Assembly: GCA_963978905.1 (NCBI GenBank)
Contig: OZ022256.1
Location: 47,788,001 to 47,852,000, forward strand
Length of the DNA: 64,000 nt
Origin: Trichostrongylus colubriformis
Lineage: Eukaryota; Nematoda; Chromadorea; Rhabditida; Trichostrongylidae
Direction of reading: 5' to 3'
The notes beneath the pieces were generated by a model. The model was not told where the DNA came from and made no database searches. It worked only from the letters and a program-made list of their open reading frames with translations. Both the position numbers and the translations under genes were made by a program. Shown piece by piece: positions 23,101 through 31,478 of the stretch (the first letter of the stretch is position 1; every line of letters starts with the position of its first letter).

Positions 23101-23427
23101 TTCATCCCGAGAAACTCGCGCTGCGTTTTCGGTCTTTAGGTTCAGGCGGCAGTGTCTACCCATACGGAAACTTTTGCTCAGGCGACAAAATTAAAATGAC
23201 CATGTATTTTATACTTTTTCCTTGCGAATTAGCCTAAAAATAGCTACGAGTTGCAATTTCTTCTACTTTCATGTTCCAGATTTATAAGGACAATGACGAG
23301 TGATTGCGTGGATCGAGACACAGTATTCATGAACTATGCTCTCAACGAAATGAGCGATCTCGAGCTTCGTGTTTCGCAGCGTATCCAGCAGTTACAACGT
23401 AAAGAGACTTTTGGACTTCCATCTTAG
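14132..23427 (+). CDS. Unrecognised single-pass membrane protein gene, 9 exons, 354 aa
   Basis: Modelled exons: 14132-14329, 14933-14985, 15105-15124, 15315-15583, 15649-15741, 16478-16510, 18162-18251, 20246-20406, 23280-23427. All internal junctions are GT-AG and phases agree throughout; the total is 1,065 nt ending in TAG. The chosen ATG opens a Ser/Tyr-rich start, then a hydrophobic segment (about residues 18-42, LVKLLVILAHAFWLAAAYAV), so one membrane pass is likely. The middle is Ser/Thr-rich and probably disordered (residues 67-180), with a basic patch near RKFPYSRMNRSLPF. The C-terminal third is more ordered and ends with a charged helix-like tail (MSDLELRVSQRIQQLQRKE). Exon 3 is a 20-nt microexon; without it the frame breaks. 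The exon 4 donor is uncertain (GCT|GTTGGT keeps phase; GTTG|GTTGAT does not). The frame stays open upstream of the ATG, so earlier exons are possible. A poly(A) signal follows 57 bases after the stop. I cannot name the family. Confidence 0.62.
14430..14620. repeat. Dispersed repeat with 26-bp hairpin, in intron 1
   Basis: 14498-14523 and 14530-14555 are near-perfect inverted copies (CCAATTTGGTTCAACTGC...) separated by six bases. The left side (AATAATTTTTGCTGAATCTTCG..., GGGGTGCTGATCACGAATATGAC) aligns with 8515-8590 beside the 154-bp-arm palindrome, so both belong to one repeat family. Confidence 0.7.
16511..18161. other. Intron 6 of the plus-strand gene, no element resolved
   Basis: About 1.65 kb of intronic sequence. 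An 85-codon ORF at 16513-16770 starts right at the GTATGT donor and has no acceptor of its own. A short direct duplication, AGTTAGGAATGTTGAAAAG, occurs near 17125-17158. Nothing else is recognised. Confidence 0.4.
19085..19320 (+). repeat. Helitron 5'-region relic
   Basis: Resembles the first 300 bp of the Helitrons at 5808 and 63019: a T/G-rich run, GTTTGACCGGAAATCATATCTC, ACGAAGCAAAG, GGATCCTG, ATAGGGGGTGACAGG, and AGTGTCACCAAATG. No clean 5' or 3' end is visible, so it is a truncated old copy in intron 7. Confidence 0.6.
19726..19752. repeat. Solo mariner-type terminal repeat
   Basis: TTGGGTTGTCCGGAAAGTTTTCGG preceded by TA looks like a mariner terminal repeat. No matching inverted end or transposase is found nearby, so the rest of the element is probably lost. 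Confidence 0.45.
20950..21265 (+). repeat. Diverged tandem duplication, ~188-bp period
   Basis: CGCACATGAG...AGCCCGCGTGA...GAAAAGG...GCTTTTCAGCTC...ATTACCTTTTGT (about 20970-21080) is followed by the related CGCATGTGAG...AGCCGGCGTGA...GAAAAGG...GCTTTTGAGCTC...TTACCTTTTGT (about 21151-21262). Both lie in the last intron of the plus-strand gene; no coding role is supported. Confidence 0.55.
22392..22475 (+). repeat. Two-copy short tandem repeat
   Basis: CATTCTTTCCTCTTCACCCA followed by TCTCTCAC occurs twice with a period of about 48 bp. It is pyrimidine-rich and intronic. Confidence 0.7.
22480..23190. repeat. Dispersed repeat, copy 2, carrying a MITE
   Basis: Diverged partner of 13541-14010, with the same order of shared blocks but interrupted at 22662-22889 by a TIR element. 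The two copies give a paralogous empty and filled site. Confidence 0.75.
22662..22889. mobile_element. Mutator-like MITE, 9-bp TSD
   Basis: 228 bp with ends GGGTGTGTACCCCTATGTCAT and, inverted, a matching ATGACATAAGG.TACACACCC. It is flanked by a perfect 9-bp duplication TAGTCCTTC (22653-22661 and 22890-22898). A 9-bp TSD with GG-starting inverted repeats is the Mutator-superfamily hallmark. The empty site is visible in the paralogous repeat at 13.7 kb. It is GC-rich compared with its surroundings and non-coding. Confidence 0.9.
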
Positions 23428-23483
23428 GGTGTCTCCTGTGTAGCTTCCTGAAAGGTTGATACACTGGAGTAAAGCCTCCTGAT

Positions 23484-23489
23484 AATAAA
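23484..23489 (+). terminator. Poly(A) signal AATAAA
   Basis: AATAAA lies 57 bases after the TAG of the plus-strand gene model, inside GATAATAAACTTG. This spacing is typical of short nematode 3' UTRs and supports the model's end. Confidence 0.65.
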
Positions 23490-23499
23490 CTTGTAAGCT

Positions 23500-24368
23500 G
23501 TGATTAGAGTAGCTTGCTGTCTGAATTTCTAATAATCCCTCAGTTGTTATCCATAAGTTGCAGTTTTATTTACAGCGTAATTTTTTAGGATTTGCTTAGC
23601 TTAGCTTCAAAAGCTTGTTTCAAAAGCTTGAGCTGTTGATGGTAATCGTTCACAGTTGTCGTTGTTATTTATTGAATTTTTGTGATTCTGTGAATTGTTT
23701 ATAGTTGTCGTTGTTGTTAATTGATGCTGTGAGTTTCTGTAAATTGTGGAATTTGTTTGTGTTGTGAACGACCTCTAGGGACAAGGTGACAAAATGCATA
23801 GCAAATGCGTTTGGCCATAAAATGACATCGTTCTCCACACAGTTTGAATTGCAACGGAATAGCTTCTCATTGTCAGCTGGTAAAAAGGAGAAGCTCGCAT
23901 TTCGTGATATCGCAGCTTGAGCTGCTGCTCTGGACAACTTCCTCATCTCAAGTCCGAGAATCCAAGTAGGTCACATACGTGATCCAAAGGGATCTCTGAT
24001 TGGACGTGTCCCGCTTTGTTATATCCTCAAAGATTTTCAACATTGTTAACTGAGTCGTCCACGAACGAGGGGAATGAGGTTGCGTGGTGTAGGGGCGGCC
24101 CTACTGAGTGGATGCCCTATCCTCTGTGGCGGTTGCAGAGGGAGAAAGGGACTGTTCACGTAATAATCTGTTATCGCTATGTGTCTCCGACCGCGACGGA
24201 CTATGGGGAGGGGGGGGGATGGAATGAGGATGGATCGTGGGTCTGCAAGTGTGAAGGGACGAGAAGGTGTAAGACTACGAGACGAGACTCAATTGGTATT
24301 CGGAAATGGATAAACTGCTATAAAATCACATAATACCATGCTACCTTCCTGTTCCAATTCCATTCAAT
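23500..24368. other. Intergenic stretch, no supported gene
   Basis: T- and GTTG-rich low-complexity sequence near 23630-23760 (TTGTTATTTATTG / TTGTTGTTAATTG repeats). A 93-codon minus frame and a 105-codon plus frame (24016-24333) show no splice, start or family evidence. Confidence 0.4.
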
Positions 24369-24370
24369 TA

Positions 24371-25757
24371 TTGGGTTGAGGAACAATTCCCTGCGGTTTT
24401 CTTTAACCCTGTTTTTTCACATAGTTCCCTACATCTTTCGACAAAGCTTACATATGTTTTCGAAAGAGCTTTTTTTGCTGTATAAAATGCTACCATCTGT
24501 TTTTCGATTCCTTCGAATACCTCATATTTATGACGTTTAGAAATGAAGTAAGCTGAAGGCAAAAAGTGGCACTCTCAACACTTCGCCTTCCTCGTCTGCC
24601 ATCAGCATCAAAATTCATGCGCATATGTTTTAGATAGAGCTTTTTCAGCTCTTCAGAATCGTACTACTTTTTATACAAATTGCTCAACTTTTTACTGTTT
24701 CTAAGACTCAGAAATGCAGTACTCGGAAAAGTGTGCATTTTTGTTATCTTTTCTTGCTCGCCTACCATCGAGATCAAAGAGAATATCCAGGAGTGCATTC
24801 GATAGAGAGCTTTTTTTGCTCTACAAGGTGATACTACTCCTCTTATGCATCCTCCCATATTTCAGCATGTAGGAATAAGTTTCCACCTGTTTTTCAGCTC
24901 AGAATTGCGTAATGAAAATGAATTTTTTCGGCAGAGTGGTCTTTATCGTTCGATAGGGCTCTTTTCACTCTACAAGACAGTGTTAACAGTTTTTTTCGGA
25001 TTAAATTTGCCATTTTTTAGATCACTGATTTAGATTATCGTCGACAAAATCGAACATTTTCGAGACAATGTGATTAAAATGCTCGATTTCGTCGACATTT
25101 AAATGGTCTAAAAAATGGCAAATTCAATCCGAAAAAAAACTGTTAACACTGTCTTGTAGAGTGAAAAGAGCCCTATCGAACGATAGAGAACACTCTGCCG
25201 AAAAAATTCATTTTCATCACGCAATTCTGAGCTGAAAAACAGGTGGAAACTTATTCCTACATGCTGAAATATGGGAGGATGCATAAGAGGAGTAGTATCA
25301 CCTTGTAGAGCAAAAAAAGCTCTCTATCGAATGCACTCCTGGATATTCTCTTTGATCTCGATGGTAGGCGAGGAAGAGAAGATAACGAAAATGCACACTT
25401 TTGCGAGTACTGCATTTGTGAGTCTTAAAAACGCAAAAAGTTGAGCAATTTGTATAAAGAGTAGTACAATTCTGTAGAGCTGAAAAAGCTCTATCTGAAA
25501 CATGTGCGCAAAAATTTTTTGATCACGATGGTAGACGAGGAAGGCGAAGTGTCGAGAGTCTCGACCTTTGCCTTCAGCTTATTTCATTTCCAAACCTCAT
25601 AAATATTAGGTAGTCGAAGGAATCAAAAACAGATAGTAGCATTTTATAGAGCAGAAAAAGCTCTACCGAAAACTTATATAAGCTTCGTCGAAAGATGAAG
25701 GGAACAATGTGAAAAACAGGGTTAAAGGAAACCGCGGGGACTTATTCCTCAACCCAA
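24371..25757. mobile_element. Giant foldback (palindromic) TA element
   Basis: 1,387 bp starting TTGGGTTGAGGAACAATTCC and ending with its inverted counterpart, flanked by TA (24369-24370, 25758-25759). The two arms, about 680 bp each, match in inverted order along nearly their whole length and meet around 25064 in a GTCGACAAAATCGA / TCGATTTCGTCGAC centre. Each arm contains about four diverged modules of roughly 160 bp, each marked by a small hairpin AGAGCTTTTTTTGCTCT. No transposase is present. The TTGGGTTG start and TA target point to a mariner-type origin. Confidence 0.9.
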
Positions 25758-25759
25758 TA

Positions 25760-26423
25760 ACTGAGCGTTTTTCTGTCTCCCACAGCGATTTACGTGTTGA
25801 CGGAACTCACCGTCCAGGATAAGGTTCACGGATGAATTCGCTCCTCAGTTTATGCATGTGGCTCAGAAAGCTGAATTTGAGCTCTCATTCTGCTCCCGGA
25901 AGGGGTTAGTCACTAAACGCGCGCTTCACGATACACCTGGATCAGCGCTGAAGAAGAGGGTACGATAACATTATTGTTCAGGAAGGGTGTGTTCATTCGA
26001 AGAAGCACCAGGGAGAGAAGACCGGACAATGTGAGGCGCCTCGTGCAGGGAAGCACATTTATTCTATGCCTCATGTAGGTATCAGTTGAGCCATCATGGG
26101 CAAGTAAACACGTTTTTCGCTTTGAGAGTTGTTTCTTGTTTCGTGTATGAGCCTATATGAGAGGAAAAAGCAGTATCAGAAAAGTCACCATGTCCTGATG
26201 GGCCTTCCCTGTGAGAGTTCGCGTGGCCCCGTTTGATGGGACCATATATAACGCGCGGGGAGACACGTCTATAATAAAGACAAGCAAATGGAATAGGAGC
26301 AGGATCAAGCCCTCGTCGAGGAATCCTCAACAGGGGTCGTATATGGTCCGTTGAGATGGGAAGAGGTAGCACTCGTAGAGATAAGCTGCAACCAATGGAG
26401 TTTCTCAGGCTGAGAGTCCATCT
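25760..26423. other. Intergenic stretch, no supported gene
   Basis: No recognised element. A 92-codon minus frame (26094-26372) has no start or splice context that stands out. Confidence 0.4.
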
Positions 26424-26425
26424 AA

Positions 26426-27165
26426 TAGGTTGTTCGGAAAGAAATGCGCGTTGAATTTCTTGACTTTGTCTATTTATTTCTCTACTCCTACAGAAGATTT
26501 TTTGAAACGGTTTTGTCCATTGGGAAGAAATTTTTATTGTGCATCTTTTGGTATACTTTGTATATTTTTTGACTGTATATAATATTTATACTATATTTTT
26601 GAAAATGGGTACCGCACCAGCTGAGCGACGCAAACAAGGCAACACGAGTGGCAATGGCCGGAATTCTTCTTCGTCGAACAGCGGTTTCTTCGACTCTACT
26701 GTTACATCAGATGAGAAATGGATCTGCTTCGATAACGCAACGCGAAAAAGACAGTGTTCAAACGCAGGGGACACTCCGAAACCTACTCCGAAACCGGATA
26801 TACACGGCAAAAAGGTGATGCTCTGTATTTTGTGGAGCAGCAAAGGTTTGGTGTTCTTTGGTTCTGGATTCGGGTCTAACAGTTACGGCGTACATCTACA
26901 AAGATCAGTCAATCCGCGTGGACCAAGCACTGCGTCGTCAAGGTGTCGAATCGACGTCGACAAAATTCCTCCACGACAACGCTCGTCCACATGTCGCGAA
27001 AATCACTTTGTAAAAAAAATAAGGAATTTTGCTGGGATGTCCTGCCTCATCCGTCATACAGCCCAGACCTAGCACCATCCGATTACCATCTGTTCCTGTA
27101 GCACTCCCTGGCGGAGAGAAAGTCCACGAACCGCGAAAAACTCCACCTCTTGGGCTCCCACAAGT
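26426..27165 (+). pseudogene. Decayed mariner transposase with left end
   Basis: TAGGTTGTTCGGAAAGAAATG at 26426 is a mariner-type terminal repeat next to TA. Downstream, across two frames, the D,D34D catalytic core is recognisable: SDEKW (about 26712), HDNARPHVAK (about 26970) and a PSYSPDLAPSDYHLF-like block (about 27045-27100). A stop follows HDNARPHVAKITL and the frame changes, so it is inactive. The N-terminal DNA-binding part is missing or unrecognisable, and no right terminal repeat was found, so the right boundary is approximate. Confidence 0.75.
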
Positions 27166-27169
27166 AGAA

Positions 27170-28116
27170 AACAAGATAATACACATTTTTAAGAGATGAT
27201 TGATAAGACGATATTGCAGGGAGAAAGGCGCATGGACAACGCAAAAGGTGAACGGAGTCGAAGGGCACGCTCTTACCTCAGTTCTCTTGTGGACTGGAAC
27301 AAGGTGTCATGCTTCTGCGGTTGAACGAGCGTCGCTTATGTTGTGGTGCGAGGTCGATACTTGATACCTTGTTCACAGTTCACCATTCCATGACGACCAA
27401 GGGAAGAGTGCCCTTGAACATGATGGATTGTCGATGGACCTTCTCATGGGACGCTGCCTACAGCGCTACAGCGTGGCCGAGCAACGCCAACAGCTCTTTC
27501 GTTGGTCCGCTAGCACCTAAATCACATACAGAAAAACCTCGGAAATTCACCGATGCAGAGGGAAGCGATAACTGTCCACGGGCTTTAGCGTGGATGATTA
27601 CTCATGAAATTATGGGATATAAACGAAAAATAGCTGATATGGGCTCTCTCACATCCTAATACGATTACAAGAACGTAAACTGGTGCTGGCATGCCACTAT
27701 ACGGACCGTATAAGCGTTTGTATTACCAATAGTGGATGGAATCCTCATGCACGACGCATTCCGCAGCGAGGCCAATCCAGGCTAATCGTAATCTCGTTGA
27801 TCTTTGAGAGCGAGAGCTGTGTACCGGAGGCATTTCAGAGACCTTGAAACATTTTTTTCTAAAGAATGGAGTGGGAAAATATCACCACTCGACGAAAAAA
27901 TTTCTGAGACAGGTCCTTCGAAATAACTTTTTTTTTCTTAGAAATATGAAACAGATCAAGCATTCATTAGAAAGGGCAGACTTGCAGAGCCTCGAATTCG
28001 CACCAACAGGAATTCGCACCAATAAACTTGAGTTTGAGGGGAGTTACGAAGCGAAGCACCAAGAATATCCAAATTTTCCTCGACTACCTTTCTTCGAAAT
28101 AACTCCTTTATAAAGA
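27170..28116. other. Intergenic stretch, no supported gene
   Basis: A 116-codon plus ORF (27309-27659) shows no known motif. Two short direct repeats, AATTCGCACCAA, occur at about 27998-28022. Otherwise featureless. Confidence 0.4.
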
Positions 28117-28118
28117 TA

Positions 28119-29671
28119 CACTGCGGTGCATAATGATAAAGCCACTCATAAATTGTTCATAAACTTTCATAGTAAGATGTTTCTGGGAAACCTCTCAGGT
28201 ATAGATTGTAGCAAATTTGATCGCGCATCTACACATCAATACCAAACTTGAGCTTGAAATAACAGAACAAATTTATCTTCATTTTTTCAAAAAATGCAGC
28301 TTTTCCGATGGTGCAAAATGATAAAGCCAGTAAGGAATTTTAACAACTCGTAAACAACAGAGGGACAATACGCTACTCTAATAATCCGTTGGCCTTCCTT
28401 CTCTCCGAATAACCTGAAAAATCCGATTGTCTAGACTCATGTAAAGATTATTAATAAGATCTTGGTCCACTTGGTGCCACGCGTGGATTATAGCCTTTTT
28501 GAGCTCCTTAACTCCTTGGATTTCCCTGTTATCTGCATAAATCCGTTGCACCATGAAGCGCCATACATTTTCCATCGGATTAAGGCCTGGGCTATTTGCC
28601 GGCCAGGGCAGGAGCCTTATTCAATGACGGCTGAACCATGCAATTGTGCTCTGGCTGTGCCCTTATCTTGCATGAAAACAAGATTTCAGCTTCGATTTTC
28701 ACGCCAGAACGGGAGAAGTGCACGGCGCATGACCACTTGGTAACCGGGGGAACTCATCTTTTTAGGAACAAAACATAACTTCAGACGTTTCTTCGATGAA
28801 ATGGCGGCCCACACCACAACGCCCCCTCCTTTGAAATTCCTTCTCAAAAATCGTAGCTTGTCCTTTCTTAGATCATGCCAGTAATATCGGAGTGTCTCCT
28901 TCAGCCTTACAAAACAATCTGGAGAGGAAAAACATCATATGAAAGCAAGAAGGATTCTACGACCTAATACCCTACCTTACTCCAGACCCTCGGCTGCATG
29001 TTTTGACGAACTGCACTCGATTTTTGCGGTGTTCTCGTGTCATGAATGGTGCTTTCCTCATTTTCTGTCGCGAGATAAACTTGCACTTTTTTTCAGAACC
29101 CGCAAAACAGTTGTTTTAGAGACGTTTAGCTCCAAAGAAGACCTGGTATCGGAGCTTGACTTGGTGAAATTCGATACTTTTTCTGAGAATGCGGCGCTTA
29201 TCCTTCTCGGAAAGTGAAGGAGATCGCCCAGAACTCTTCTTAGTTCAGGATCCTTGAGAAAGTTGTCGACAACTGTGTGGCTGCGGTTAAATTCTTGCGC
29301 AATTGACGATTTGACTGTCCCTCCGCTTTTTTTTGCGACAATTTGGCTTTTTTCGAAATCAGATAGGGGTTTTCCTTTCCCCATTACCTGAAAAAGAAAA
29401 ACATTACCGCAGCAAAACGTTTCAGCAAATACAGATGAGAAGCGACGGAATAACTTAGGGTGGCTTTATCATTTTGCACCATCGGAAAAGCTGCATTTTT
29501 TTGAAAAAATGAAGATAAATTTGTTCTGTTATTTCAAGCTCAAGTTTGGTGTTATGTGTAGATGCGCGATTAAATTTGCTACAATCTATACCTGAGAAGT
29601 TTCCCAGAAACATCTTACTATGAAAGTTTATGAACAATTTATGAGTGGCTTTATCATTATGCACCGCAGTG
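28119..29671 (-). mobile_element. Tc3-like element with ~211-bp inverted repeats
   Basis: 28119-28329 and 29460-29671 are near-perfect inverted copies beginning CACTGCGGTGCATAATGATA, flanked by TA (28117-28118, 29672-29673). Each arm contains the phrase ATAATGATAAAGCCACTCAT at its outer end and a second TGATAAAGCCA at its inner end, resembling the paired transposase sites of Tc3-type elements. The transposase reads on the minus strand between the arms. The size, 1.55 kb, suits a complete Tc1/Tc3 element. Confidence 0.9.
28378..29384 (-). pseudogene. Tc1/Tc3-family transposase, decayed
   Basis: The N-terminus (from 29384) reads MGKGKPLSDFEKSQIVAKKS, with a helix-turn-helix ending NRSHTVVDNFLKDPE, typical of Tc3-like DNA-binding domains. 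The middle preserves YYWHDLRKD, a glycine-rich block and LVFMQD (second catalytic Asp). The C-terminus reads NP.ENVWRFMVQRIYADNRE and ends near 28378. Several stops and frameshifts interrupt it. A stretch near 28925-28985 starts with GTAGGG and ends CTCCAG and could be a small intron or decayed sequence; the first catalytic Asp is not clearly readable there. Not functional as written. Confidence 0.8.
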
Positions 29672-29673
29672 TA

Positions 29674-31478
29674 TTTATTTATTTACTACTCTCATAGGTG
29701 CTCTCTCCGTAAAGAGGGCACGAAGAAATCCAGCTAATTTTACGAGGCTATCAGAAGAAGACAGAGACCACGATCCATAGAACCCTTGAGTAGGCAATTC
29801 AGTCGGACGACGCTAGAGAAAACGCCCTCTCAGGCAAAACAGAATAGTAGGGAATATTAAACTGAATTTTCCGATGCCAAGTATTCCCTACCACTGACAG
29901 TTGATCTTTAGACTCACCAGATAGGATTGGTAGGGATCAGATTTTATTGCTTTCCGTATTTGACTTTGTTTTAGATGTGAAATAAAAAACACCTTCGGAT
30001 CTGCACATGATCAAAGCTAGACGGAGCATCACTACAAAAAGTTGGTTAAGATTGCCCTTTCGAAGAAATTCCTCCTTTATTACATTTATAGGGGCGTTCA
30101 GCGAAAATGGGAGCCGGTTATGTTTCGTGTAGGTACCGCCATGTGTTGGATAAAACCGTTTTCCAAAAGCACGTCATGACCTCCCTTATTAACACAAACA
30201 CTACATCGGCATTTCTCAAAAGCACCTGGCTCGAGCTTCACTGGCTCCAGTACTTCTCATGTTATAGCATTATTTATTCAGAAAAACCTCAGAGAATCAT
30301 TTGTCAGATCTTGAATGCAAATTTGGAATTATCCAGTAGCGTGCCAAACGATTTGTTTTCCATTTCCAATGGCACTTTGACTTAGGATCCTTTCCTCGTG
30401 AGTCAGATTCATCACATAACTTGAAAAGCTTTTATTATAGCACAAAAAGTACAAAACAAAAGTGGGCGACTCTTCCAATTAGCCAACCTAATATAAATAG
30501 ACGATAAAAACTAGCAGATTAAACGGGTAGGTGCGGCGTTTCGCGCCAAATCAAAAGGTGTATTGGTAATTTATGAGTTAGTGATGAACAGCACTTTTCA
30601 GATTCAAAACACCGCGCCCAACCACTTCTCTAGGATTAATGCATTTGGACCGTTATATAATCGACCCATGAATCAATTTTACAGACCAGTTGAAGGAAGC
30701 AATGATCACGATATGCCAATGGGGTGGAGCGCCTTTTGCTGCCCGAAAATATTTGAATGGGGATGGTGTGGGTATGTGATACAAGTGACAACGGCAAGCC
30801 ATGAGCAGTCTAACCTCTACATTCAAATCCTATATGGTAAAAGACCGGCGTATAAAGCAGGGGCATTTAAGAATATCATTTTTTACAAAAGCATACAAAA
30901 ACGCGCAAGAGACTCGAGCAGAATACTGCTAAAGTTCCCCTCAAAACGGTCCAATTACTACAGAAAAGACTTCTTAAATGGAACAATAACTACATGCGAA
31001 TGAATGATTTACGTGAGAAAAAAAGGATAAATGATGGAACAGAAAAAAAAGAAAAGACAGATAGCAAACATAGAGCTCTCTTAGAGTAATCTGTTGTGAT
31101 GAATTAAAGACGCGTGAAGACCCGAAACTACCGTAACTCGAACCACATATCATGGTATATGCAAGCAAATCAAATAATGGCCAGGACACAAAATCACAAT
31201 GACAATCAATGATCCACGCGTACAAGACCTAATTTAACGGGAATATGTATGTGGTTAACCAGTAGGGGGTGCGCGTGGACATAATAATTGGAAAGCTGAG
31301 CGCAGAGCGAAAGGGCGAAAGAGCAAGGGGGAGACGATGCGAGATGGAAATTCGAAGAAAACGCGTACCCGTCAAGCGATTGAACACATCCTGTTGGCAC
31401 CGGACGTATGATGAGACAACCTCTCTGTTTATGCATTGAAATGTGACGATATGAAACGAGAACTTTAGATCAGCCTAT
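29674..31478. other. Region between Tc3-like element and wnk-1 stop
   Basis: About 1.8 kb. The part next to 31479 should be wnk-1 3' UTR. A 146-codon plus ORF at 30563-31003 is within the length expected by chance in AT-rich DNA and shows no motif. No mobile element ends were found. Confidence 0.4.
30431..30436 (-). terminator. Candidate wnk-1 poly(A) signal
   Basis: The first AATAAA I find on the minus strand after the wnk-1 stop lies here, about 1.05 kb downstream. The distance is long for a nematode 3' UTR, so a variant signal nearer the stop may be used. Confidence 0.25.

Noticed and set aside
30563..31003. 146-codon plus ORF as a gene
   Set aside because: About one ORF of this length is expected by chance in 64 kb of AT-rich DNA; no motif, splice or start support.
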